In this document: positions 50,890 to 62,374 of the stretch, piece by piece
Position numbering within the stretch: position 1 is the first letter of the stretch
Layout of the letters: each line of letters begins with the position of its first letter
NCBI RefSeq assembly: GCF_000247815.1
Contig: NC_021680.1
Location: forward strand, 2,582,649-2,646,648
Source: Ficedula albicollis
Lineage: Eukaryota > Chordata > Aves > Passeriformes > Muscicapidae
DNA length: 64,000 nt
Reading direction: 5' to 3'
Made by a program: the position numbers and the translations under genes
Notes under the pieces: model-generated
The model's database searches: none
What the model was told of the DNA's origin: nothing
The model's input: only the letters and a program-made list of their open reading frames with translations

Positions 50890-51060
50890 TTACCGCATTA
50901 ACAAACTCGAGTCGTGCCTAACGAGGACGCCTCATACGTTATGCTAATGATCAAGAGACATGTTAATGATATTTTAGAAGCCTAATTAGTGGAATATATA
51001 ACTATATGCAATTTGGTAATGGACTGTGACAAGAAGTTGTTAAAAGGGGGCTTGACAAAT
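50890..51060. promoter_or_regulatory. Candidate enhancer block rich in homeodomain/POU motifs
   Basis: An AT-rich block with closely spaced TAAT cores: ATGCTAATGATC, GTTAATGATA and CCTAATTAG, the first of which resembles a POU octamer. It sits beside retained CpGs (CTCGAGTCGTG, AACGAGGACGCC). This composition is typical of conserved noncoding elements in developmental gene introns. Conservation itself could not be tested. Confidence 0.35.
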
Positions 51061-52199
51061 CCAGTTGCATGTGGCCTCAGACAAACAGTTGCTGAGAATA
51101 GATGAAGAGGAGCGGGGTCTCTGCATGCGTGCGGGTGCTTGCGTCTCTCTTCCCCATGCTAAGGGGTGTGTTTCTTGGCGCCTGCGCTCGTCAGCCTGAC
51201 TGACACAAGCTGGTTTCTTGGCTCTAAATTTTCTATTCTGCTTCTTGAACTGACGTGACCAAAGCTTCAATTTATGGGCACAGTAATTTTGTCTCTCCAT
51301 CTGTCGATATCTGCACGCATACGTGTAAAATACAGTCGGTCTGTCTGCGCGGGGAGGCTGCGCTGAGCATGGCCAGAGCTGTGGTTCTCCACTACTTAGG
51401 AAGAGGCAGAGGAGTCGTCAGAGCAGACTTTGTGTGCTGTATGTGCCCCCTGAACATTTCATTTAATGGCAGCTCTTCCCAAGATGGGTGCACAGACGGG
51501 CTTGAGGGTACATGACTGGTGGACCCACAAGTTGTGCAGGACTTGGGTCAAGGAGGTCCTGAAAGCACCACCTTTGATATGAACCTTGGCAGGAGTTGTG
51601 CTCCTTGGTTTGTCTTCCTTGAACAGAGAGAGTAGTCTGGCTGTAGAAACCTCTCCATGGGCAATGCAGATACTTCTCAGGTGGTTTTGGCTGATGTGCT
51701 TTGTGCGAGCTTTGAAAGCTGGTCACCTGGTTCAAGGCCGGTGCTGAGTGTTTGGAAATCCGATGTTCAGTCTTGGCTGGAGCAGAGGTAGTGTGAACCC
51801 TTAAAAAAGCCGGTCTGGATGTAGTCTTGAAGAGGTGCCAGCTGGAGGGCGTGATTTGGTGGCATCTCTTGAGAACTGGTTTATGGGGTCTGTCCGGTGG
51901 GAATGTGAAAAACACAAATCTGTGTCTCATGCTTCCCATGTCACGGATGGGAGCAGAGACAACAGCCAGGTGGTTGTTACCCATCCCATTTCAGACTTCC
52001 TGAGGTTGCAGGCTGCTTCTTTGTGTGTCGGACATCTCTTCTGCTTAGCAGAAAAGGAGCTGCCTTCCTGCTTCCCATGAGAGAGGTGAAACCTGGTTTC
52101 TCTTCCAGGCTCTGCTCCATCACTGCCGCATGACCTGCGGCAACTTGTGTTGCTGCTGTGCTGGAGCCTCTTGTGTGGGGGGGAGGTGACTGTCCTTGT

Positions 52200-52460
52200 C
52201 TGACAGCAATGGGGCCAAGGGTTAACGGTATTAATTCCCATGGCTTATGAAACAGTGCCAATTATTAGATCTTATTTCATGATACTGAGCCTAATTTTTG
52301 TCTGTCCTTAATGACTTCCCAGTTATCCCAGCTGTATCCTGAGACCCGCACCGTTTCATTACTTTGTGCCTCTTCACATGTATGAGTTATGTACCTGCCC
52401 TAAAATCAAGACTTTAATAAGATTAAATTCCCATTAAAACTCTCAGTTTCTTATTATGTG
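52200..52460. promoter_or_regulatory. Candidate conserved noncoding block
   Basis: AT-rich sequence with TATTAATTCCC, CCAATTATTAG, CCTTAATGAC and TTTAATAAGATTAAA homeodomain-type cores and few low-complexity runs. Suggested as a regulatory block from composition and its position in a developmental regulator's intron. Confidence 0.28.
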
Positions 52461-52943
52461 AATATATGCGCTGTGCCTCTCTCTGGAAGGAGGTGCTGAC
52501 TGAAGGGACAGGGAGGGATGTGCGTGGCCTTTCAGAGGGCTTCCAAGGGGAGAGGGCTGGGTGAGAGGAGTGGGATCATATGGTCCTGCTCTGAGTGGAG
52601 GTGTGCTCCCATCCCAGGTGTCTCTGTGGTCAGGGGGATGCTGCCTATTCCATCCAGATGGATCTGTGATGGGAATCTGACCCCAGAGCAGCTTACTGCC
52701 AGTGGGGTTGCCTGAAACGTTTGACTCGAGAATTCGCAACTGCTTTGAAGCTCGGAGAACTTCCATCCCGTTGATTTTTCTCCTCCCTTTAAAATCCATT
52801 TCTTTAAAATGATGTTAAATTTCTTTTACTTATTTGCTTTCTTTTCCCCCTGCTAATAACTAAATTATAATAAGGCTCCCAGTGGGATTTAAAAATATTA
52901 AGAAAAAAAGAAAAACCACATAAAAACCCCTGCAGAAATTATT

Positions 52944-53111
<168 letters not shown>

Positions 53112-54894
53112 TTTTTTCTTTCCAGTGCAATCCGTTCTGCATAATAGCTCTTTGTCTCGCTGGCAGATAGGCACGGGGGAGGCCAGGAGCTGTGGCGACG
53201 CAGCGGTGGCGTGCAGAAGAGTTCTGTGCCGTCCTCGCCAAATGGCACAAAGTTCCCTTTGGGGGCACAGTGCAAACTCTGCACCCCCAGGCAGCCAGAG
53301 GGGCTTTGTGCCCCAGTACCACCCTGCCTAGGCCGTGCTGGGGCTCAGATGAGCTCACCTCACCCAACATCCCTGCCACGAGACAGGTATAATAAAGCCG
53401 GGGAATCTTTACACTCCGCGATTTCATTCCACGGATCAAAGATCAAAGCAGAGGAATACACAGTGACCATAAAATTAACTGCTTTTTCAATTTTACAATG
53501 CTTTCGGTGATAAAGAATCATATAAATTTAATATTAATTAAACACTTAGCTTTTAACCTCCTCTTGCATCTACTTTTGGCTCCTTGTTGGGGAAAAATTA
53601 ATTGGGCATCTTAAATCTTGCGTTACTAAATGCTTTGACAGGGGGTTTCAAAAGCACTTAGAACTCGAGCAAAATGTATTTGCTCCATTCGTCCTTCCAC
53701 TCACCTAATTGAAAATCTTCGAGGGGAAAGGGAGGGGGCAGGGAAGAAGAAAGGGGAAAAAGTACCATTTTATGGGTTTGTTTCTTGAAAGGAAAAAAAA
53801 AAAAGGGGGAAGGAGAAAGGCATAACTTATAGCTGCTCTTAGGTTTTTGGCTTTAATTCAGTCGCCGTCACACTTAACACCTTGCGAAATGGAAGCGATT
53901 GATCTCCTGTTGAAGATGGCCTATTGATCTCGTGCTGCTGCTCGCTCCCGTGGCTTCCTTCCCTCCATCCCCAAATTCTCCTCCCCGTGTGGCACACGGG
54001 TTGTGTGGGCAAGACATAAACATGAGTCTGTGCCTCTCCCTGCCTCCCGGTGTGGGAACGTGTACGATCAGCTCCCAACCATCACAACGATCTGCCTTTG
54101 GGGGAGAGCCCAGCAAGTGGCTTTTTAGTGGCAAACGGCAACACTTCATGAATGTGTGAGGAATGAATTGCAAAATACTACCCTCACGATCCAAACCGGA
54201 AAGATTCAGTGGGAGGAAAGCCCTTGGAAATCAGTAATGTTGCAAAAGACCCAAGGAGCACAGCGGAGAGCAAATTAGCTGTGTTACTTGCAGTGTGGTT
54301 TGGCAAAACGGGTAGCAGTGGGCTTTCTGGGCTGCAGAGGCCACACTTGATAGAGCAGGAGAGATCTTAGTTCCTTTTCCTTACTGGGTATGGCATGTGT
54401 CTCCAGACATCTTATTAATGCAACGGTGCTGGTGAAATGAAGGGAGTTTCAAGAACTCCAGATGTACAGAATTGGAGCTAGGAAGTTACAGAGAGCAATT
54501 CTCCCTTCGTGGTGGAGCCTCAATTTCTGTGGCACAGCAGGAGACCCACCAGCAACCACTCTCCAAGGGGATGTTCGGTGCTTGCACACGGTAGGAAACA
54601 CCTGGATGAAGAGATAACAAAAAAATGCATTAATGAGCAACAGGATGTTGAGTAGAAGTGCTTTAGATGAATGTTTTGCCTGTTTGTACTGATTCTTTGC
54701 ACAGCACCAGAGTTTCATAGGATTTTTTGTGAAAACAAGAGAGTAACAGCAACAGAAAACATTCTACAGGAATTTGTCATGGTCTCGGCTGCAGATGCTG
54801 GAGAGTCTCTGAGTGCACATTCATGGACCTGCACAAGCACGATGTAGTAGCTGGTACTCTTATTTGGGGTTCTTCATCTGAGTTTGAACCCAAA
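53112..54894. other. Intron 2 segment holding a strong enhancer candidate
   Basis: Ordinary sequence at 53112-53390, then the AT-rich TCF/LEF-bearing block listed separately, then CpG-retaining DNA to about 54200. No exon was recognised. Confidence 0.45.
53395..53720. promoter_or_regulatory. Candidate enhancer with twin TCF/LEF sites
   Basis: ATCAAAGATCAAAG at 53435-53448 is two directly adjacent matches to the TCF/LEF consensus (WWCAAAG), the output sites of Wnt signalling. The rest of the block is AT-rich with many homeodomain-like cores (ATATTAATTAAAC, AAATTAATTGGG) and scattered CpGs. It has the look of a conserved developmental enhancer in PBX1 intron 2. The function is inferred. Confidence 0.4.
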
Positions 54895-55010
54895 ACTCCC
54901 CTTTGATCTTGGGGATGCTTAAGGAATATTTTTTCCAAAAGAAGAAGCCCCCACTCCCCTTTGATCTTGGGGATGCTTAAGGAATTTTTTTTTCCAAAAG
55001 AAGAAGCCCC
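54895..55010. repeat. Two-copy tandem duplication, period 58 bp
   Basis: ACTCCCCTTTGATCTTGGGG begins at 54895 and 54953. The copies are almost identical through AAAAGAAGAAGCCCCC and differ mainly in a T-run length. Confidence 0.93.
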
Positions 55011-55818
55011 CGTCTCGCCAAGTTCAAGTAGCAAATATCGCTGCTTTACTTTTCCCTGGATGAACTTGATGGGAGGTGTCATATAGTGAGGAATTATTGA
55101 ATGAGTAACATAGACCTACCCCTGGACTAGGAACTGGGTGGTGAAATTCCGAATGGACAAGGAATGAATTGAAAAATGGCGCCAGAAACAGGGTCTGAGT
55201 GCAATTGCAGGGGATTATACTGTGGGGGGCAAAAGCTGTGAGGGGCTGGAGATATTTTGCAGCATGCTGTGTGGTTGGCACTGTTGTACATAGCTCCTCT
55301 TCTGTGTCAGTATCCCAATTCCTGGCAAGGTTCATTTTAAACTGCAGAAATAGAGGGAAGCAGAATTACCTGGTGCAGATCACCATGGACGTATCCCAGG
55401 GGGATGGTCTGTTGGTTTATTTTTTCTCTCTTTCTGTTTTTATTGTTACTAAATTTCTTTCCCCATCCTGTTCTTGGCTGGTTGTACATTTTTAAGAGGG
55501 GATCTCATGCTTGATGCTGAGAACCATGTGGTCTAGCAGGGCAATTTAAGGACTCATCATTTAGAGTGGGCTCTTCAGTGGAGGCTCTGCATTCAGATGA
55601 CAAGGTAGGGCCAACAGGAAAAGGTGGCTTTGGAAAAGCCATCTAAGTCATGGCACTGGTTCTTTGTGGCCAAGCAGTGCCCTCTCACCTCTCTCCCAAG
55701 CCATACACCTTGGAGAGCAGGAACTGCACCTCTTTCCCATGCTGGCTCCCTCAGTTCAGCCCCGTGTGACTTTGCCATGTGTGTGACTTTGCCTGATGGG
55801 GTCTCAGTGAAAGGGCTG
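55011..55818. other. Intron 2 segment, nothing recognised
   Basis: Mixed-composition intronic DNA without a gene, RNA or repeat that I recognise. Confidence 0.45.
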
Positions 55819-55936
55819 ACACTTGGACTCTGTGTTTTGATGGATCGATTTACTCTAAAAAATGTCTTGGGTTAGATACACTTGGACTCTGTGTTTTGAT
55901 GGATCGATTTTTCTCTAAAAAATGTCTTGGGTTAGA
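55819..55936. repeat. Two-copy tandem duplication, period 59 bp
   Basis: ACACTTGGACTCTGTGTTTT begins at 55819 and 55878. The copies match to GTCTTGGGTTAGAT with one small difference (GATTTACTC versus GATTTTTCTC). Confidence 0.93.
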
Positions 55937-58329
55937 TGGAAGGCATTAGTGGAGGACTGGGGAGTGTAGATGCTGCAGTGACTCCACGTGGGCTCTCACA
56001 AAAGGTGTTTTGGAGGGGGTAAGGGACATTCACATCTTGAGGTTTGTAGACAAATCTGAGGCTCTGTGTATTTTGGATGTGGGACTCAGTTCTTACTTGC
56101 AGACTGATTGTTGGTCTTTTTAATAAACACAACTCAGCATGTGTTTTCAAACAAGACTAGATGAAGAGTGTGCCCAAGATACCTCTGAAGTTTGGTGCTA
56201 AGCATCCCATGTCACCATGGGCCCTTGCTTGCTTTTGTCTTCACCCTGAAAACTACCAGTGCTGGGTTAGAGGCTGCAGTTGCTTAAATAAAAGGCTTAG
56301 GTTACCTTGGCTCTCTGTATGCAGCTGTGGAAATTCTTTCATACTGCTTATCCTCCAGGATCCATAAGAAAAGTCATTGAGAAACAGCATTGCTCCAGAG
56401 AGGCTTTTCTAAGTAGTCCTTTGTGCTTAGGAGTGTAAGATAAAGTTAAGGGGAGAACACAGAGCAGCAGCAGCAGTGAATGGAGCAAAGTGCTGCTGGG
56501 CCCTGCTTGCTTGCCTCTCCCCAAAGGCTCCAGATTTAAAGGTCTCCATGCCTTTAGGATTGCTGGCAGCGAGGTGACCTCAGGACATGGGTGAACACCT
56601 CGCTGCACCCTGCTGTGGCACGGAGAACATGAAAGAACCTGGCACCTGGAGCTTTGCAATGGTCCGAGGGGCAATGCTGGAAAGGAGATGGGGGAAAATA
56701 CAGTGAGGGATTGGCAGTGGACTTAAACCAGGCTATTCCTGCTGATGGTGGAGGAGCTCTGCCCTTATATCCTAGCTGGGATTCATCTTGTTTTTCTGCC
56801 ATGTGCCTGCAACTGTGTGCGGGGCATCAAGCACAGAACTTCTGGGTTCAGCTTGTGTTTAACCTCCTTTGGTAATGTTCCTGGATTTCCCAAGTCTTGC
56901 TATTGGGAGAAGCTGAGAAGCTGCATTCCTAGCCAGCTTTGAAAAGGAGGCTTGGGGTCTTGAACAGCTCAGATGCTTTTAAAAATGTTGGTGTTTCTTC
57001 AGGATCTTGATTCTCAAACAGAGGTGTGCAGAGTGTGTGCCTACAGCGTGCCTATGCGCACGTGCATCCTGTGGTGGATGTAACTCAAGCCTTGTCAAAA
57101 TGATTTCATGCTTTAACAAAACTTTGACTAATTCAGAGTTTGGTAAGAAGAGGAAACATTTCAACTTTGGTTGGGGCCTGAGGCACAGCAGCTTTGGGTG
57201 GTGGATTGCTGCGGTGCCAAAGAGGCTGTGAGTATCATGGAGATGCTCAGGGCACGTTTGCAGGTGCAAAAAAGATAGACTGCACTAAGGTTTATTTAAC
57301 AACCCCAAACCTTTGGAGTTGAGCAGGAGCAGGACATAGACCAAGCCTAAACCTTCTCATCCTGTTGCTCCCATGGCATGCAGTGCTTGGGACGAGTGTT
57401 TGAAAAGGTGGCGTGGATCAGCCTTGTCTTCACCCCATCCTACCAAGGCCCTCCTGGCTCAGCATATTCCCAGACATTTTCATTCTGGGGTGCTGTGATG
57501 AACCCTCAGGTGCTGAGTTTCTGCCTCCTGTGTTCAGGCTCTCATCAGTGCAGCACAGCCCGAAGGCAGCTACAGCTCAGCACCGGTCACTTTGCCAGTG
57601 CTGGCAGGAGCAAGAAAGTGTTTGAATTTGGGTCAGCCTCTCACCAGTGCTCCTCAGGGAGGCTCTGGTTTCTTGTTCGTACGAGAGTGGGATTGCCTGG
57701 TTGTGTTCAGAAAGGCTTGAGAAACGTGCAGGGGTTCTTGTTACCTGCTCCAGCCATGGAAAATTAACTCTGCGCGTGCATTTTGCTCTGGGGAACTTTG
57801 CAGTCTTTTGCTCTTAATTCATAGTATTTTCACTAGCTTTCCCCTCTAGTCCCTCTTCCATAAAAGTAAGTAAAAGAAAAAAAAGGAAGGCAGGAAGGGG
57901 AGAGGAGAAAGTGGCTGCAAAAAGGCTGATCCACCAGCAAGGGGCATAAACCTGTTTGTCAAGCCCTCCATCCTGCTGAGAGCTAGAATGGGCTGTTCAG
58001 CCCTCAGAGGGGAGTTGAAACCACCCTTGTCTCGGCACCAGGGCTGCCCTGCCCCTTGGCTGTTCTGCATTTCCATCCTCATCCACCCGAAGCCTATTTC
58101 TCCATGGCCTCAACACGTGCAGCATCGTGTCCCTGTTGTATTCCCATGCCTTTGTAGGGTGTAAAAAGCTCTGTTCTGTGACCAGGCACATGGAGAGGAA
58201 AGGACACCCTCGCCACCCTTCTTGGCCAGCTCATGGGGACATCCTCTGGCCTCCCCTGTCTTCTTCTTGCCCACTCCCCCCCCTTCCTGCCATCGGAAGG
58301 AGGGAAAGAAAAGGAGAAACAACCATATG
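55937..58329. other. Intron 2 segment, no gene seen
   Basis: Ordinary intronic DNA. Short frames on both strands have no recognisable domain. Confidence 0.45.
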
Positions 58330-58950
58330 AAAAAAATGTTAATTTATTAATCACAGAATATATAGCAGTTCATCTGAAATGCTGTTGCTATGCCAACACC
58401 CTGGGAGTTTATTTTCTTAATCCAGGAGCGAAGCGTTTGGTCCCCCGCTCTCCTGCTGAGCTATTTGAATATGTTGCTGCTGCCGCCATATCTGTTTAAA
58501 AGGGGGAAGGAGGGGAAAAAAGGAGGAAAAAAAAAAACAAAGTAGGCTAAACCACCAAAGCAGTCAGATGCAAAGCAGTAAGAAGCCTTTCTGAGTACGA
58601 CTTAGTAAAAATGACACAAATTAATATACTCTACTTAAACCAGACCAAGATTAATGCTTCTCTTTCAGAGCAGCTTAGTCCAACTGTCACTCGACAAGCG
58701 TTCGTCGGACAAAATCAACACTAATCAACATTTATTCCTCTCTTGCCCTTGGGTCTGAGGAGCGTAGAGCGGGCTGCGCCATTCTCCGGCTCGTCTCGCC
58801 ACGCTTTTCACCCTCCATCCAGCTTTGCCATATATCACCCTTCCTCTCTGTGCTTCTGCTTGTACGGATCCACACGCTCAGCTATCAGGCTACATTAGAG
58901 GCATGATAGATTTTCTGTTTTAATTTACATCTATTATATTACAGCATAAC
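58330..58950. promoter_or_regulatory. Candidate conserved noncoding block
   Basis: Two AT-rich segments (about 58330-58500 and 58540-58750) contain homeodomain-like cores (GTTAATTTATTAATCAC, AAATTAATATAC, AGATTAATGC, CACTAATCAAC). They lie next to CpGs kept in non-island DNA (CGACAAGCGTTCGTCGG and GCGTAGAGCGGGCTGCGCC). The combination suggests selective constraint and an enhancer role in PBX1 intron 2. This is inference from composition. Confidence 0.35.
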
Positions 58951-61900
58951 AGATCTTGATTCAGTAGAGACCAGTGTCTCCTACAGCCAGACTCTTTGGG
59001 AAGGTTTCTGCATGAACTTTTTAAGGCCGGTTGCAAAGTGACTTCCAGGTGGACTCTTCTTCCTCTCCTCACTTGCGAGTGCTGAGCAAAGGTGAAACCT
59101 GTGGCTGTGTACTTGGCTGGCTTGTCACTTAGCTTTGGAGGGGACGGGTAGCTGAGCACTGGACCCTTCTTTTTCTGTGAGCTGGCTGCTTTGTGACTGC
59201 AGGCTGGAGGAGCTCTTGCTGATGCCCTGTGCGCTGAGGGGGTGGAAGGGAAGAGGCTTGAACCCAGCTGTTGATGCTGGGAGAACGGGGTCGCATCATA
59301 CCCATAGGGCATCTTCTCATTTCCTGTGCAGGGATGCTGAAGCCAGGAGTGTCTGGCACACATAGGGTGGCAGAGTTTTGTGAAGATTCATGGCTCATTT
59401 CTGGTCACCAAGGTGCTGCTTCCTGCCATCACTTTGGAGCAGGGAAAGGACAGGTCTGACCTGAAGTCTGGCTGATTTCTCCAGAAATTGGTTGGGTAAT
59501 GCTCCAGCTGGCTTTGCTGCTGAGCATTACATTTGTCTTCTCTGGTTGTCTGGAGGGTCTGTGGGGAAGAGAAAAAAGCAGAAGAGTGGAAGAAACTGGA
59601 GCATGTTGTATTCATTTCCTCTCCGATGAGCGGAAAACCAGTGAAGGTCATGATGCTGCTGTGCCCAGCTCAGTGTGATTTTGAGGAGCTCTTCCTGTCC
59701 TTGCAGCATTGGGTTATTAAAATGGCAGGAGGGAAATTCCTCCTCCACCTTCCCGTTTCTGCACTTTGTGTTCAGTGCTCTTTTTTTTCCCCTGGTTTGT
59801 CTCATGGAGCATTTGTTTGGGGTTTAGGTGGTCTGTATTTGACTTTTTTCCAGGGCCACATAGCTGCAAGCTTGGACAAGACTTCATCTTACAATCATTT
59901 AGATGGGAGTGTGTGAGCCTGCTGGGCAGACTAAAATCAAAGGGGTTCTTGCTCTCCTTAGTAACCTCTTCTTCAGGTTGTGTGCAGGTGTAAATCCATC
60001 TGGGAGGATGGTAGACTCAGCTTTCTAGTGGACGTCTAATAGTAGCTTAAAATATCCATCAAGGTTGCTCCTGTTCCAGTGGTAGATAAAGAATCACTCT
60101 CCAGGTGTCTGCCCCAGCCCTTGCACTGCTGATTTGGAGTGTGAGGGGCCAGTGTGGTGTTGGGCCTCCCAGTAAGTTGGTGCTAGTGTGGTCTCCATCC
60201 ATTCTGCTCTTGCCAGTCGTGGGTAACATGCTGAGGTTGCCCTTTATTTGGATGATGCTATGGGTAGCCCTGAGTCTAGAGGTTGCTCTTCTGGATTCAT
60301 TGTCTGAGGGTCCAGCATATAATGTCTTGATTGCTATATGGCTGAGCTAGTCTCCATAGCATTCTATGGATGATGGATCAGCAGTCTGAGGGATGGGATC
60401 CATTTAGGAAGTTGCCATCAGTCTCCCAAATCAAAGCAGAGCTCGATGATCTTGCTGGGAATTCCATGTCCCTCTCCTGCTCTAGGTTCTTTATGCTCTG
60501 TTGCTAAACCTAGTTTGGAAGGTTGTGATTTTTCCTTTTTCCCTGGGATCACTTAGGTCTGTGCAGGCTGTGACACAGAGGCTCCTGCTGCTCTTTTCTG
60601 CCCTCATGGCATCAAGCAGAGGATGCTGGCTGGCAGAGCTCTGGAGCGCGCTCCTTCCCAGCCTGGCTGGACTCAAGGCCGGGCTCAGGGAGCTGGTGGC
60701 ATCTCCCTCTGCCTCTTCCCCTCTCTCTCTCTCTCTGCTGGTGTGAATGAAGATTTGATTAATGCGGGCACTTTAGCACAAGTGCCATTTTCCAGGCTGT
60801 AGCTCTTGGCACAGGGAGTGCTGCCGGACCGGAGCAGAGGAGAGCTGCAGGCAGCGTCTGCGCGCGCCTGGAGGGGAGCGCCCTGCTCCCCTCCCTGCTC
60901 CTCATTGCTGAGCAGTAAAGTAAATGATGCTTGGTATAACTCTGCACTTACAGAACTGCAACTTCATTTAAAAACAACCCCAAACTCCGGGAACAGGAGG
61001 GGGCTCTGTAGCCGGCTTGTCTCTGCAAACCCACCTCGTTAATTTTAACGGTGGGAGAAATTCTCCAGCCGAGGAGGGAGGCGAGACAGAGATGCTGGGC
61101 TTGGAGTGCCAGCAGCCCTCAGGGATGGGAGGACAGCAGTAAGCCCCAGCCCGTGGGAGACTGGCCAGGGACAGACTTCTCTGTCAAGTCCTGGCTCTTC
61201 TGATGACTTATAAATTATCCAGGCTCCCACTCCAGCTCCAAACAATGGTCTGGAGCAAAGGCACGGTGGGAGCCTGGATGGTGGGACCACGAGCCTGCGT
61301 GGGGGACTTCTTGCTCCAAGGCTGCTCCAGGCTGTGGGGCTTTGCCAGCTCCTCAGGGAGGCTTTGGAACGGAGATAGCATGTGTAGGAATTAATGCTGT
61401 TTGTAAAGCACTTGGAAGATGGGAAGAGCTATAGGAGAGCTGTAATTAATAGGGGCTGGCTAATTTAATGTTCTGCCTTGACATCATCTCAGCTGATATA
61501 TATGTAAGGAAAAGCACCTCCATTAGTGCTGGGGAAAATCATTCCCCCTCCAGTGCCGAGGCGAAAGCAACCAGATTTATTTCTCTTTATTGTCTCCAGG
61601 AACTGAAATCCACACATCTGAGACTTGGAAGAGGCTGTGCCTGGGAGACAGCAAAGCTTTGCAGAACATTTTTGCTTTGGTCAGATGCCCAAGTGCCCTG
61701 TGGCTGAGGTGCTGGCACTCAGTGGCAGAGGACAGCCCAGGTCAGGGCTGGGGGAGAAGTTTGGGGCGAGCTCTTTATGAAAGCTGAGTGGGTCTGGAAC
61801 AAACTGGTTTTTTACTGGGAGCAGGGGGCAAGTTTGTTAGGGGGATGGATCTGTGCCAGGCCAGAATGGCCACGGGAGTGAGTGCTTTGTTTGGGTCCTG

Positions 61901-62185
61901 GGGAAACTGAGGAAAAGGGCATTTCCTTGATGGTAGCATGTGAAGTATCAACTGAGGGATGATGTTTCTGCAGCTCTCAGTGGGATCCCAAGGAGATTTG
62001 GAGGCAGCCGGTATGAAATGAGTGAAAGGAAATTGGTCCTGTCTGCTGTGCATGAATTGTTATTGTTGCAAAACTGAAAGATTTGGATGCTGGTTCTTTT
62101 TTTTTCCTGGATGTCTTGTGTTAAGCCAGATCTGGGCTGCTGCGGATGCCTGATGCTGCAGTACTCTCAGTGAGGCTGTGGTGTT
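58951..62185. other. Intron 2 segment, no gene seen
   Basis: Ordinary intron with a (CT)n run at about 60719-60736 and a PBX-HOX consensus TGATTAAT at 60756-60763. CpG-bearing sequence lies at about 60820-60900. No exon was identified. Confidence 0.45.
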
Positions 62186-62374
62186 TAGTGACATATTTAT
62201 ACCGCAGAAAGTCTTGCTTTTGTTTTGTTTGAGGATCTAGTGTAAGCTGCGTCTCTCTAATCCATGCTCTCATTTACTCTAGTGACATATTTATACCGCA
62301 GAAAGTCTTGCTCTTGTTTTGTTTGAGGATCTAGTGTGTAAGCTGTGTCTCTCTAATCCATGCTCTCATTTACT
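62186..62374. repeat. Two-copy tandem duplication, period 94 bp
   Basis: TAGTGACATATTTATACCGC begins at 62186 and 62280. The copies match through CCATGCTCTCATTTACTC with a 2-base TG insertion and a few substitutions in the second. Confidence 0.93.
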
